Source: Rheinheimera aquimaris (lineage in GTDB: Bacteria > Pseudomonadota > Gammaproteobacteria > Enterobacterales > Alteromonadaceae). From it: DNA of 64,000 nucleotides. Made by a program: the position numbers and the translations under genes. The notes under the pieces were generated by a model, which saw nothing but the letters and a program-made list of their open reading frames with translations, ran no database searches and had not been told where the DNA came from. The DNA lies in NCBI RefSeq assembly GCF_020531985.1, contig NZ_JAJAVQ010000002.1, positions 620,001 through 684,000 on the forward strand, given 5' to 3'. Shown in pieces: positions 32,860 through 43,506 of the stretch (its first letter is position 1; the number at the start of each line of letters is the position of its first letter).

Positions 32860-35800
32860 ATGCTAGAGCCGGGTTTTGTTGTGATCCATAGCAATAAACT
32901 GGAGACGCTGCGCGAGTTGCTGGTGCAGTGGCTGGCAACGCATCCTGTATCGGTGCTGGGGACTGAAGAGATCCTGGTGCAAAGTAATGGTATTGCTCAG
33001 TGGCTGAAAATGGCGTTGGCCGAAACAGCAAACGGCCATCCGGGCATTGCCGCTGGCCTGCAGGTAGAGCTGCCGAACCAGTTTGTCTGGCAACTTTACC
33101 GGGCGGTGCTGGGAGACAGCATTCCGAAAAGCCTGCCGTACGACAAAGCTAATTTAAGCTGGCGCTTGCTGGCATTACTTCCCCAGCTTACCGCGCCGGT
33201 GTTTGTGCCGCTACAACGCTACCTTGAGGATGATGTCGACGGCCGTAAAGCCTATCAGCTGGCACTGCGGCTGGCCGATTTATTTGACCAGTATCAGGTA
33301 TACCGTGCCGACTGGCTGCAACGCTGGCGTGATGGGCAAGACCTGCTGAACGGCACTAACGCTGTGCCCGCCGATCAGCTGTGGCAACCGGCGCTATGGC
33401 GGTTACTGCAGCAACAACTGGCCAGCGTCTGCGCTGAAAATGCCTATTCCAGCCGGGCCGATGTGCATAACACTGCACTTGCCGCACTGCGTGACGGTAA
33501 GCTTGCCCGGCCTGATCTGCTACCCGATCGCGTCGTCGTATTTGGTGTGTCTTCCCTGCCGCAGCAAACTGTCGAACTGTTATCAGCGCTCGGGGCGCAG
33601 CGGCAGGTACTGCTTACCGTATTAAACCCGTGCCGGCATTTTTGGGGTGATATCAGCAGCATTAAAGATGAAATGCGTGCTGCGCAAAAACGCCAGCAGC
33701 GCAAAAGCGGCTTACCGCCGGTGCTGGATGCCGATGCGCTGTATCTGCATGCGCCGGTATTGCTGGCCAGTTTGGGTAAACAGGGGCGCGACTATATCAG
33801 CCTGCTGGATCAGTTTGACCAGAGCGAGCATTATCAACACTGGTTTAATGGCCGTATTGACCTGTTTTCTGACCCGGTTGCCGATATCAGCGCTTTGCCG
33901 TTATTAACGCAGTTGCAGCAGGACATGCTGGAGCTAAACCCAACACCGGCAGTACCGCGTATGCTGGCAGCTGCCGATAGCAGCATCAGTTTTCACATCG
34001 CTCATAGCCGCCAGCGCGAAGTAGAAATTCTGCAGGATAACCTGATCGCAGCGTTTAGCGCCGACCCGGCACTACAGCCACGCGATATTATTGTGATGAC
34101 ACCGGATATCAGCCAATACCAAAGCCATATTCATGCAGTGTTTGGCCGCCTGGCGCAGGACGACCCGCGCTTTTTACCCTATACGCTGGCAGATCAGAGC
34201 TTGCGCGGCAGCCAGCCGCTGTTACTGGCGCTGGAATACCTGCTGGACTTACCAAAACAGCGTTTTGCCTTAAGTGAAATCAGCGATTTACTCGATGTGC
34301 CGGCTATTCAGCGCCGCTTTGGTGTGCATGCTGACGCTTTGCCGCAATTGCAGCTGTGGCTGACCGAGGCCGGTGTGCGCTGGGGGCTGGATGGTGCGCA
34401 GCGTAGCACACTCGAGTTGGGTGAGCTGGACAGCAGTTACAGTTGGATGTTTGGTATTGAGCGTATGTTGCTGGGGTTTGCCATTGGTGATGAACCCTTG
34501 TGGCAGGATACCGCACCTTATGCAGAGGTTGCCGGGCTGGCTGCAGCTGAGCTTGGGCCGGTGCTGCAGTTTATTCAGCAGTTAAAGCACTGGCACAGTG
34601 TTATAGCGGCAGGGCAGTCGCGCAGCCTGTTGCAATGGCAACAGCTTATGCTGGGTGAGAACGGTTTGCTGCTGAGCCTGTTTGATTTTAATGATGAGCA
34701 GGACCAGCTGATTTACAGCCGGTTGAGCGACGCGCTGGACCAGCTGGTTGCCGCGGCAGACAGTGGGGATTTTAGCTGTGAAATCAGCCTGCTGGTGCTG
34801 CGCGAAGCCTGGCTGGAACAAGCCGCCAGCAGTGGTTTAAGCCAGCGCTTCCTGGCTGGCAGTTTAACGTTTTCGACACTGATGCCGATGCGCGCCATAC
34901 CGTTCAAGCGTATTTACCTGTTGGGCCTGAATGATGGTGATTACCCGCGCTCCCGGATGCGTGATGACTTTGACCTGATGGCAACAGATTACCGCGCCGG
35001 CGATCGCTCGCGGCGCGATGACGACCGCTACCTGTTTCTGGAAGCGCTGTTAAGTGCGCGCGACAGCCTGTATCTGAGCTGGGTAGGGCGCGATATTCGT
35101 AACAATAGCGAGTTACCGCCAAGCGTGCTGGTTAGCCAGTTGCGCGATCTGATCAATAACGGCTGGACAGCAGAGCAGCAGCCGGATACCGCACAAAGCC
35201 TGACTCACGAATACCCGATGCAGCCGTTTTCGGCGCAGTATTTTAATGGCCGCTACCACACTTATGCTCATGAGTGGCAAAGTGCGCATCAGCCTGGCAG
35301 CGCCCTGCAACTGCCCGAACCTGCAGCTATGCAGCCAGAGGCTGAGCTATTGCCGGTACTGACACTACGCCTGCTGGACGACTTTCTGGCCAACCCGTGC
35401 CGGCATTATTTAACCCAGCGTTTTAAAACCCGGTTTTATCAGCAGAACGATGCCACAGAAGATGCTGAGCCTTTTGTGCTCAATGCGTTGCAGTTGTACC
35501 AACTGAAACAGCAAGTGCTGGACCAGTTATTACTTGATGCAGACACCGACATTGATGCAGCCGTACAGCAGCTGGCCCGCCAGGCCAGGTTACCGTTGGC
35601 GTTATTTGGGCAACTCAGTGCTGCCCAGATAGCGCGTGAAGCCGGTGTGGTGTTTTCACGCTACCGCGCTGACGGCACGCACTGGCAAAGACGCAGCAAA
35701 GCATTGAGCTTACAGCTTGAACCCGCTGGCATTGTGTTAAATGACCGGCTGGGTAATGTCTACAGTAATGACGCCGGCCAACAGGCGCTTATTTTGCTGC

Positions 35801-36255
35801 GGCCAAGCGCGGTGCGTGATAAAGGCGGGTTGCGCGTGCATACGCTGCGCAGTAGCTGGCTGCAACAGTTGGCGGCAAACAGTCAGGGTGAGGCACTGGC
35901 GATTTATCAGTACGGCCTGGATGATGCGATACATATCCGGCCTCAGCCGCAGATACAGGCAGCAACAACACTGGACGCACTGGTACAACACTGGCTGGCT
36001 GCACTACAGCAGCCGCTGCCGCTGATGCCGAAAACCGCGCTGTGCTATTTGCAAACCGGCGACGAGAATAAATGCCGCGACATGTTTGAAGGTGGTTATC
36101 AGCGCAGTGGCGAACGTGACAACGCACCGGAGCTGACGCGCTACTACCCGGACTTTAACAGACTGCTGGCAGCCGGTTTTACCGATTGGGCGCAAAAAGT
36201 GTATGGTCCTATGCTGCAAACCCTGACCGATAACGACAGCGGAGCCGCACTATGA
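32860..36255 (+). CDS. recC: exodeoxyribonuclease V gamma subunit RecC
   Basis: A 1131-aa RecC (E. coli 1122) that recognises Chi within the RecBCD complex, which processes DNA double-strand ends. The N-terminus FVVIHSNKLETLRELL and the ILVQSNGIAQWLKM segment are typical. RecC has a helicase-like fold without working ATP motifs, consistent with what is seen. ATG 32860 fits the family start; the open frame runs 14 codons further upstream from TTG. The stop overlaps the recB start (ATGA). No ptrA gene lies between recC and recB, unlike in E. coli. Confidence 0.95.
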   Translation: MLEPGFVVIHSNKLETLRELLVQWLATHPVSVLGTEEILVQSNGIAQWLKMALAETANGHPGIAAGLQVELPNQFVWQLYRAVLGDSIPKSLPYDKANLSWRLLALLPQLTAPVFVPLQRYLEDDVDGRKAYQLALRLADLFDQYQVYRADWLQRWRDGQDLLNGTNAVPADQLWQPALWRLLQQQLASVCAENAYSSRADVHNTALAALRDGKLARPDLLPDRVVVFGVSSLPQQTVELLSALGAQRQVLLTVLNPCRHFWGDISSIKDEMRAAQKRQQRKSGLPPVLDADALYLHAPVLLASLGKQGRDYISLLDQFDQSEHYQHWFNGRIDLFSDPVADISALPLLTQLQQDMLELNPTPAVPRMLAAADSSISFHIAHSRQREVEILQDNLIAAFSADPALQPRDIIVMTPDISQYQSHIHAVFGRLAQDDPRFLPYTLADQSLRGSQPLLLALEYLLDLPKQRFALSEISDLLDVPAIQRRFGVHADALPQLQLWLTEAGVRWGLDGAQRSTLELGELDSSYSWMFGIERMLLGFAIGDEPLWQDTAPYAEVAGLAAAELGPVLQFIQQLKHWHSVIAAGQSRSLLQWQQLMLGENGLLLSLFDFNDEQDQLIYSRLSDALDQLVAAADSGDFSCEISLLVLREAWLEQAASSGLSQRFLAGSLTFSTLMPMRAIPFKRIYLLGLNDGDYPRSRMRDDFDLMATDYRAGDRSRRDDDRYLFLEALLSARDSLYLSWVGRDIRNNSELPPSVLVSQLRDLINNGWTAEQQPDTAQSLTHEYPMQPFSAQYFNGRYHTYAHEWQSAHQPGSALQLPEPAAMQPEAELLPVLTLRLLDDFLANPCRHYLTQRFKTRFYQQNDATEDAEPFVLNALQLYQLKQQVLDQLLLDADTDIDAAVQQLARQARLPLALFGQLSAAQIAREAGVVFSRYRADGTHWQRRSKALSLQLEPAGIVLNDRLGNVYSNDAGQQALILLRPSAVRDKGGLRVHTLRSSWLQQLAANSQGEALAIYQYGLDDAIHIRPQPQIQAATTLDALVQHWLAALQQPLPLMPKTALCYLQTGDENKCRDMFEGGYQRSGERDNAPELTRYYPDFNRLLAAGFTDWAQKVYGPMLQTLTDNDSGAAL

Positions 36256-39200
36256 GCCAGCCTGGCCTGCCAGCGGTAGCTGCGCACAACAACGATGTAA
36301 AACCGCTTGATGCATTAACTTTTCCGCTGCACGGTAGCCGGTTAATTGAGGCCAGCGCCGGTACCGGTAAAACCTTTACCCTGGCTGCCCTGTATCTGCG
36401 CCTGGTGTTGGGCCATGGTCAACGCGCAACAGACAGCGAAAAAAATAGTGGCTTTGTCACTACGTTAACGCCGCCACAAATTTTGGTAGTAACCTTTACC
36501 CGGGCGGCGACGGCAGAGCTGCGTGATCGTATCCGGTTACGGCTGGTTGAGGCCGCCACAGCATTTCGCGCCGGTAATACTGACGATGAGCTGTTAAGCA
36601 GGTTATTGCAGGACTACAGCAAAAACGAGTATCCGGCCTGTGCCGGTATCTTGGAGCGTGCAGCGCAATGGATGGACGAAGCGGCTGTATTTACTATTCA
36701 CAGCTGGTGTCAGCGCATGCTGTCAGAGCATGCTTTTGACTCCGGTATGGGGTTTGCTGAGCAGCTTAGTGACGATAATCAGCTGCTATTGCACACGCTG
36801 GCGTGTGACTACTGGCGCCGCTTTTTATACCCATTGACTGACGCCGCTGTGTTACACGAGCTGGGGCGGGTAGCGCAGTCGCCCGAGGCGCTGCTGGCCG
36901 ATGTGCAGCCCTGGCTGCAAGCCGATGCAGAAGATATGCAATTTAACGCCGGCGGCGAGCCGTTACCAGAACCGTTAAGCCCACAGCAGGCCGCAGCACC
37001 GCTTAGCCAGTGGCAGCAGCAACTGACAGCGCTGTGCCAGCAGTTGCCGCCACTGCTGACAGAGGATGTACTGCCACTGCTGGATGATGCGTTTGACAAC
37101 AGCTGGTTAAACGGCAACAAGTTTCGTGCCGCCAGCTGGCCGGCAGAGCGCCAGTGGTGGCTGGCGCTGCTGGCTGAACCTGAAAAGATAAGCAGCCAGG
37201 ACGCTGACTTTACCAGCATGGTGCAAAAATACCGTGCGGCCAATCTGGCTGCCGCACAGAAAAAAGGCCAGCCGCTACTACGCCATGCCGTATTTGAGCA
37301 TTTTGATGCGATAGCACAGCTGTTACAGGCGAAGCCTGAACTGGCAATGGCAGTGCGGCACCATGCAGCCATATGGCTAAGTGGCGAGTTTCATACCCGC
37401 AAACAGCAACGCGGTGAGCTGGATTTTAATGACTTGCTGCTGCAGCTGCATAAAGCGCTGCTAAGTGACAGCGGTCAGGTGCTGGCAGCGCGGATCCGCG
37501 CACAGTATCCGGTGGCGATGGTGGATGAATTTCAGGACACCGACCCGCTGCAGTTTGCTATTTTCCGTGCCATTTACCCCGATGTGCAAAGCCGCAACAG
37601 TGCGCTGATTATGGTGGGGGATCCGAAGCAGGCAATATATAGCTTCCGTGGGGCCGATTTAAATACCTATCTGCAGGCCCGCACGTTAACCGCTGGCCGG
37701 CATTACAGCCTGAGCACAAACTTTCGCTCGACCACGGCGCTGGTAGAAGGGGTGAACCAACTATTCAGTACTGCTGAGAGCCAGCGTGGTGCTTTCGGTT
37801 TTGGCAGCAGTGATGTGACGGAACTGCCGTTTTTGCCGGTACAGGCTAAGGGTAAAAGTGCACAGCTGCAGCGTGGCAGTAATGAAGTAGCGGCGGTGAA
37901 TTATTGGCTGGCGCAAGCTGAGCCAGGCGAACTGAAAAAAGGTGGCTATCAAAGCCTGATGGCGCAGGCGTGTGCTGATGAAATTACGTATCTGCTGCAT
38001 CAGGCACAGAACGGTCAGGCGCTGTTTAGCGGCGACGATAGTGCCGCTAAGCCACTGCAGCCATCGGACATTGCTGTTTTGGTACGCGATCGCAATGAAG
38101 CAGCACTGATCAGGCGTGAGCTGAGCGCGCGTAATGTGCGCTCAGTGTATATGTCTGATAACGAGTCGGTGCTGCAAAGCGCCGAGGCCGCCAGTGTGCT
38201 GTACTGGTTAAAAGCCTGTCATCAGCTGGAAGATGACAACCTGCTGCGCCAGGCGCTGGCATTACCCCTGTCGCAAAACAGCGATACCCAGCTGCAATAC
38301 TGGCTGAACAACGAAATAGCCTGGGAGCAGCTCACTGAACAGGTCCGGTTATTTCGCCAAATCTGGCGTTACAAAGGCGTACTGGCCATGCTTACGGCCT
38401 GGCTGCATTACTTTGGTTTGCCGGCAAAGTGGCTGGCGCTGGAGCAGGGTGAGCGCTGCCTGACCAATGTGCTGCACCTGGCAGAATTACTGCAAAGTGA
38501 AAGCCAGCAGCGCGATGGTGAAAGCGGCCTGATCCGCTGGCTAAGCGAGCAGCTGGCAGGCAATGGTAACAGTGATGAGCAGCAGCTGCGGCTGGAAAGT
38601 GATCAACAGCTGGTGCAGGTGGTGACCATTCATAAAAGTAAAGGCCTGCAGTATAACCTGGTGTTTCTGCCGTTTATCTGTGGTTTTAAAGCAGCCAAAA
38701 AAGATCGGCCGCAGCGTTATTTTGATGGCCGCCAGCGAGTGCTGGATCTGATGCCCGATGATGCAACGCTGCAAAAGGCTGAACATGAGCGCCTGTTGGA
38801 AGACATCCGGCTGTTATATGTTGCACTGACCCGACCGGTATACGCTTGCTGGCTCGGATTGGCGGCGTTTAGTGAAGGCAACAGTAAAAAAAGCAAACTG
38901 GCGCAAAGTGCACTGGGCTACCTGCTGAACTTGCCGGATGACTGCACCCTGGCAGATTTAACCACGGCGCTTAGCGTACTGCCGTGGCAGCAACAGCCGT
39001 TGCCTGCAGTACAGCCGCCACTTAGTGTGGCGGGCGTGCCTGAACTGATACCGGCGCTGAGACTTACTGCACCGCTCAGGCGCGAGCGCTGGTGGATAGC
39101 CAGTTATTCTGCGCTGCGTACCGGCAGCAATCAGGCGCCGGAGCTTAGCGATGCTGCGCCAGATAAGGGTGCCTTAGCGGCCGATACTGTGCTCGACAGC

Positions 39201-39986
39201 TTGTTGCAGGAGGAGAATAACGAGCCTTTGCTGCACAGTGAGCAATATCAGAGCATGCATGATTTTCCACGTGGCGCTGTGCCCGGCACCTTTTTGCACC
39301 AGCTGCTTGAGCTGGCGCAACAGCAAGGGTTCGCCCGGTGCGATGATGCCTTTTGCGATGACATGTTAGCGCACCAGCTGGCGCGGCATAACTGGCAAAG
39401 CTGGCATCAGGTGCTGCGCAGCTGGCTGGGGCAGATGTTACAGGCGCCGCTGGCCGGTGTGCAGCAGTCGCTTAAGCAGTTACAGCAGGTGCGATCAGAA
39501 CTGGAGTTCTGGCTGCAAACTGAGCAGGTACCGGTATTAGTGTTAGATAAGCTGATTTGTCAGGCCGTTTTACCCGGTATGTCGCGCCCGCCGCTGTTAC
39601 CCGATACGTTAAACGGTATGTTAAAAGGCTTTATTGACTTAACGCTGCAAGGCCAGGATGGCCGCTACTGGGTGCTGGATTACAAATCAAACTGGCTGGG
39701 GTCGGATGACAGTGCCTACAGCGAAGAAGCGATGCAGCAGGCTTTGCTTGATAAGCGTTATGATGTGCAGGCCGTGCTGTATATGCTGGCACTGCACCGG
39801 TTGTTGAAGCTACGCCAACCCGGTTACCTGCAGGCGCCAGAGCGTTATCTCGGTGGTGCGCTGTACTGGTTCATCCGCGCGCCAGAGCAGGGCCAACTGC
39901 TCTTACCCGCGCAAGTTACGCTGTTAACCCAGCTGGATGCCCTGTTTGCCGGCAAAGCCGTGCCGGAGGTTGCAGATGCAAATTGA
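36252..39986 (+). CDS. recB: exodeoxyribonuclease V beta subunit RecB
   Basis: A 1244-aa RecB: a 3'-5' UvrD-type helicase fused to a nuclease. Walker A is ASAGTGKT (34-41), the helicase DEFQDTD box is near residue 425, and the C-terminal nuclease has Asp1129 (GFIDLTL) and the DYK triad at 1143-1145 (VLDYKSNW), so both activities should be intact. It is slightly longer than E. coli RecB (1180 aa). It overlaps recC by four bases and recD by eleven, forming one operon. Confidence 0.96.
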   Translation: MSQPGLPAVAAHNNDVKPLDALTFPLHGSRLIEASAGTGKTFTLAALYLRLVLGHGQRATDSEKNSGFVTTLTPPQILVVTFTRAATAELRDRIRLRLVEAATAFRAGNTDDELLSRLLQDYSKNEYPACAGILERAAQWMDEAAVFTIHSWCQRMLSEHAFDSGMGFAEQLSDDNQLLLHTLACDYWRRFLYPLTDAAVLHELGRVAQSPEALLADVQPWLQADAEDMQFNAGGEPLPEPLSPQQAAAPLSQWQQQLTALCQQLPPLLTEDVLPLLDDAFDNSWLNGNKFRAASWPAERQWWLALLAEPEKISSQDADFTSMVQKYRAANLAAAQKKGQPLLRHAVFEHFDAIAQLLQAKPELAMAVRHHAAIWLSGEFHTRKQQRGELDFNDLLLQLHKALLSDSGQVLAARIRAQYPVAMVDEFQDTDPLQFAIFRAIYPDVQSRNSALIMVGDPKQAIYSFRGADLNTYLQARTLTAGRHYSLSTNFRSTTALVEGVNQLFSTAESQRGAFGFGSSDVTELPFLPVQAKGKSAQLQRGSNEVAAVNYWLAQAEPGELKKGGYQSLMAQACADEITYLLHQAQNGQALFSGDDSAAKPLQPSDIAVLVRDRNEAALIRRELSARNVRSVYMSDNESVLQSAEAASVLYWLKACHQLEDDNLLRQALALPLSQNSDTQLQYWLNNEIAWEQLTEQVRLFRQIWRYKGVLAMLTAWLHYFGLPAKWLALEQGERCLTNVLHLAELLQSESQQRDGESGLIRWLSEQLAGNGNSDEQQLRLESDQQLVQVVTIHKSKGLQYNLVFLPFICGFKAAKKDRPQRYFDGRQRVLDLMPDDATLQKAEHERLLEDIRLLYVALTRPVYACWLGLAAFSEGNSKKSKLAQSALGYLLNLPDDCTLADLTTALSVLPWQQQPLPAVQPPLSVAGVPELIPALRLTAPLRRERWWIASYSALRTGSNQAPELSDAAPDKGALAADTVLDSLLQEENNEPLLHSEQYQSMHDFPRGAVPGTFLHQLLELAQQQGFARCDDAFCDDMLAHQLARHNWQSWHQVLRSWLGQMLQAPLAGVQQSLKQLQQVRSELEFWLQTEQVPVLVLDKLICQAVLPGMSRPPLLPDTLNGMLKGFIDLTLQGQDGRYWVLDYKSNWLGSDDSAYSEEAMQQALLDKRYDVQAVLYMLALHRLLKLRQPGYLQAPERYLGGALYWFIRAPEQGQLLLPAQVTLLTQLDALFAGKAVPEVADAN

Positions 39987-41901
39987 CTTATTTGCCGGTG
40001 AACATGAGCCAGAACCGCAAGCGGTGTTTCATCCGGCGCTGCAGGACCTGACACAGATGCAGGCTATGTTACAGCGCTGGCAGCAGCGGCGCTGGCTGCG
40101 CGCGTTAGATGTGCAGTTACCGCAAACCCTTCATCAGCTGGCGGCTGAACCAAACCCGCTGTTATGGTTGCTCTGTGCTTTACTGTGCCATCAGTATGGC
40201 CGCGGCCACAGCTGTATTCTGCTGCAAGACTTACTGCAAGACCCGGACGGCCTGCTGAGCCTGCCGCCGCAAAACCAGTTTTTACAGCGCTTTACTGACC
40301 GCCCTGCAGTGGTGCTAAAAGGCCTTACGATCGGGGATTTCCGCGCGGCGCTGCAGGGCTGCAGCTGGCTGGCAACGGCAGGGCCAGCACCGCTGGTGCT
40401 TAACGAAGACAGGTTGTATCTGTACCGGCTGTACCAGGCAGAGCAGCGCGTAAAGCAGCATCTTAGTTTAATGCTCAGCACCACGCTGCCGCTGGCCAAC
40501 GCCGTAACAGCTGAGCTGGATATATTATTTGCCACACCGCAGCAAACCGAGCCCGACTGGCAGCGGCTGGCCTGTGTGATGGCATTACAGCGCCGGTTTG
40601 CCATTATTACCGGCGGGCCGGGTACCGGTAAAACGACTACAGTGGTAAAGCTACTGGCGTTGTTACAACACGGTGCCGGCGGCGCTCTAAATATAAAACT
40701 GGCAGCGCCAACCGGTAAGGCCGCTGTGCGTCTGACCGAGTCTATCAGCGGTGCGCTAACTCAGTTACCGGCAGAGCGCGCCCGCACCATACCGACAGAG
40801 GTGACCACCTTACACCGGCTACTGGGGGCAGTGCCAAACCGGCGCAGCTTCCGGCATAACCGTGACAACCCGTTACAGCTGGAAGTACTGGTGGTTGATG
40901 AAGCCTCAATGGTGGATTTAGAAATGATGGCGGCGCTGCTCGATGCCTTGCCAGAGCAGGCTCAGCTGGTGCTGCTGGGAGATAAAGATCAATTGTCGTC
41001 AGTTGAGGCCGGTTCAGTGCTGGGCGATTTATGCCGGGGCGCGGAATTGGGCGGCTACCGCGACGACACCATGGCGCTGTTGCAAGCGTTTAGCGCCGTG
41101 GCGCTGGATAAATGGCGCGGTGAGGGTTCAGCGCTTAACCAGGCCACGGTAATGCTGCGCAAAAGCCACCGTTTTGATGCGCACTCCGGCATCGGTCAGC
41201 TGGCTGCGGCAGTGAACCGCGGCGATACCGGCGCGGTGGAATTGTTTGCGCAGTACCCGGATATTGAACTGTTTAGCGCAAATCAGCTCAGTATACTTAA
41301 GGCCACCGTCGTTGCAGGTTACCGGCAGTATCTGCAGCAGGCGCAGCCAGGCCCCGCAGATGAGCGGGATAACTGGGCGCGCAGCGTGCTTGGCAGTTAT
41401 AGCCGGTTTCAGGTGCTGTGCGCGCTGCGCAGCGGTGACTGGGGCGTAGAAGGCGTAAATGAGCAAATCAGCCAGTGGCTGCACAGCAGCGGCATAATTA
41501 ACCGCCAGCAGCAGTGGTACAGTGGCAGGCCGGTTATGATGCAGCGCAACAATTACAACCTGGGGTTAATGAACGGCGATATCGGCATTACGTTAGTTGA
41601 TCCGCTCAGCAACATGCTGCGTGTGGTGTTTCAGCTGGCCGATGGCAGCATCAAATGGGTATTGCCCAGCCGCTTAACCGAGGTAGAAACCGCCTTTGCC
41701 ATTACGGTGCACAAATCGCAGGGCTCGGAATTTAATCATTGTTGCCTGGTACTGCCACCGGATAACAGCCCGTTGTTAAGTCGTGAATTGCTGTATACCG
41801 GTATTACCCGTGCCAAACAGCACTTTAGTTTGCTGTGTGCTGCGCCGGCACTGCTGCGCCAGGCTATAAGCCGCCGTGTGGCCAGAAGCAGCGGGCTCTA
41901 A
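39976..41901 (+). CDS. recD: exodeoxyribonuclease V alpha subunit RecD
   Basis: A 641-aa RecD, the fast 5'-3' SF1B helicase of RecBCD. Walker A is GPGTGKT (214-220), followed by VVDEASMVDLEMM and the C-terminal FAITVHKSQGSEF motif. The start at ATG 39976 has GGAGG just upstream, and the open frame before it belongs to the recB tail. Last gene of the recCBD operon; gabD follows after 24 bases with its own ribosome site and could be partly co-transcribed. Confidence 0.95.
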   Translation: MQIDLFAGEHEPEPQAVFHPALQDLTQMQAMLQRWQQRRWLRALDVQLPQTLHQLAAEPNPLLWLLCALLCHQYGRGHSCILLQDLLQDPDGLLSLPPQNQFLQRFTDRPAVVLKGLTIGDFRAALQGCSWLATAGPAPLVLNEDRLYLYRLYQAEQRVKQHLSLMLSTTLPLANAVTAELDILFATPQQTEPDWQRLACVMALQRRFAIITGGPGTGKTTTVVKLLALLQHGAGGALNIKLAAPTGKAAVRLTESISGALTQLPAERARTIPTEVTTLHRLLGAVPNRRSFRHNRDNPLQLEVLVVDEASMVDLEMMAALLDALPEQAQLVLLGDKDQLSSVEAGSVLGDLCRGAELGGYRDDTMALLQAFSAVALDKWRGEGSALNQATVMLRKSHRFDAHSGIGQLAAAVNRGDTGAVELFAQYPDIELFSANQLSILKATVVAGYRQYLQQAQPGPADERDNWARSVLGSYSRFQVLCALRSGDWGVEGVNEQISQWLHSSGIINRQQQWYSGRPVMMQRNNYNLGLMNGDIGITLVDPLSNMLRVVFQLADGSIKWVLPSRLTEVETAFAITVHKSQGSEFNHCCLVLPPDNSPLLSRELLYTGITRAKQHFSLLCAAPALLRQAISRRVARSSGL

Positions 41902-41925
41902 GCCCGGCAAACAGAGGAGATCATT

Positions 41926-43377
41926 ATGCTACAACTAGACGCGAGCGAATTGGTAAAGAACGGTAGTTATATCAATGGCCGCTGGCACAATAGCGATAAT
42001 ACGTTCAGCGTAAAAAACCCGGCTGATCTGCAGCCGCTGGCCGACGTTGCTGATGCGGGTAAAACGCAGGCCGAACAAGCGGTGCAGGCTGCGAGCGACA
42101 GCTTTGCCGGCTGGGCAGCCAAACCCGCAGCCGAGCGCTCAGCGCTGTTGCTGGATTGGTATCAACTGGTGATGAAACATCAGGATGACCTGGCGCGTTT
42201 AATGACGTTAGAGCAAGGCAAACCGTTAGCGGAAGCCAAAGGCGAGATAGCTTATGGCGCGTCCTACCTGCAATGGTTTGCTGAAGAAGCCAAGCGGCTG
42301 TATGGCGATACAATACCGGCACCATCTGCCGACAAACGTATCATTGTACAGCGCCAGCCGGTTGGTGTGGTTGCTGCCATTACGCCGTGGAATTTCCCGA
42401 ATGCTATGCTGGCCCGTAAAGCTGCGGCAGCGCTGGCGGCAGGCTGCACCTTTGTGGTGAAACCCGCACACCAGACACCGCTTTCAGCGCTGGCGCTGGC
42501 AGAGTTGTCGCAGCAGGCAGGTATTCCGCCGGGCGTGTTTAATGTGATTTGTGGCACCGATGCCAAAGCGATTGGTGAGGTGCTAACGCAGGACCCCCGG
42601 GTCGCCAAATTCAGTTTTACCGGTTCGACAGCGGTGGGCAAAGTGCTGGCAAAACAATGTGCTGATACAGTAAAAAGGGTCAGTATGGAGCTTGGCGGCA
42701 ACGCACCTTTTATTGTGTTTGATGATGCCGATCTGGATGCCGCTGCTGAAGGCTTAATGGCTTCTAAGTTTCGTAATGCCGGCCAAACCTGCGTTTGCGC
42801 CAACCGTATTCTGGTGCAGAGTAGCGTCTACGATGCTTTTATTGAAAAATTTGTTGAGAAGGTAAAACTGCTGCGCATTGGCGATGGTCTGGAAAAGGGC
42901 ACCGATATTGGCCCGCTGATAGACGATAAAGCGCTGCAAAAAGTCACCGAACTGACCCAGAGCGCGTTAGACGATGGCGCGACGCTGCTGCTTGGCGGGC
43001 ACCATCACAGCTTTGGTGAACGTTTTTTTCAGCCAACAGTGCTGGGGGATGTCACAGCAGAGATGACGATCAGCCAGCAGGAGATTTTTGGCCCGGTTGC
43101 CGCGATACAGCAGTTTGACACTGAACAGGACGCAATTGAACTGGCAAACTCTACCGAATATGGTCTGGCGGCCTATTTCTACAGCCGCGATATTGGCCGG
43201 GTGTTTCGCGTTTCCCAGGCGCTGCAATTCGGTATGGTCGGCATAAATGAAGGCATGGTATCTAATGCCGCGGCTCCGTTTGGTGGGGTGAAACAATCCG
43301 GCTATGGTCGCGAAGGTTCAAAATACGGCCTGGATGATTACACCGATATTAAGTACCTGTGCATTGGTGGTGTTTAG
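41926..43377 (+). CDS. gabD: NADP-dependent succinate-semialdehyde dehydrogenase
   Basis: A 483-aa aldehyde dehydrogenase close to E. coli GabD (482 aa), oxidising succinate semialdehyde from 4-aminobutyrate. Glu255 (MELGGNAPF) is the general base and Cys289 (GQTCVCAN) the nucleophile; Cys291 nearby could form a redox-sensitive pair, as in some homologues. The PWNFP cofactor segment is at 154-158. GAGGAGA precedes ATG 41926. No gabT or gabP is adjacent, so its role in GABA use depends on genes elsewhere; other semialdehydes are possible. Confidence 0.88.
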   Translation: MLQLDASELVKNGSYINGRWHNSDNTFSVKNPADLQPLADVADAGKTQAEQAVQAASDSFAGWAAKPAAERSALLLDWYQLVMKHQDDLARLMTLEQGKPLAEAKGEIAYGASYLQWFAEEAKRLYGDTIPAPSADKRIIVQRQPVGVVAAITPWNFPNAMLARKAAAALAAGCTFVVKPAHQTPLSALALAELSQQAGIPPGVFNVICGTDAKAIGEVLTQDPRVAKFSFTGSTAVGKVLAKQCADTVKRVSMELGGNAPFIVFDDADLDAAAEGLMASKFRNAGQTCVCANRILVQSSVYDAFIEKFVEKVKLLRIGDGLEKGTDIGPLIDDKALQKVTELTQSALDDGATLLLGGHHHSFGERFFQPTVLGDVTAEMTISQQEIFGPVAAIQQFDTEQDAIELANSTEYGLAAYFYSRDIGRVFRVSQALQFGMVGINEGMVSNAAAPFGGVKQSGYGREGSKYGLDDYTDIKYLCIGGV

Positions 43378-43398
43378 TGCGCCGCACATGCTAAAAAG

Positions 43399-43430
43399 CC
43401 GCCAGCATGATACATAAGTGCTGGCGGGTC
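43399..43430 (+). terminator. hairpin after gabD, possible terminator
   Basis: CCGCCAGCA (43399-43407) pairs perfectly with TGCTGGCGG (43419-43427) across an 11-base loop. The T tract is weak (GTCTGATT). Confidence 0.45.
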
Positions 43431-43506
43431 TGATTGTCTGGATGTGCATTGCTTTGCACCGCTACTGGCGTTATAACAGATGCAGTAAAGCTAAAGGATA
43501 AGCGCT

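Noticed and set aside
36809..37372. 187-codon frame antisense to recB
   Set aside because: Serine/cysteine-rich shadow of the recB codon pattern; no start signal and no family resemblance.
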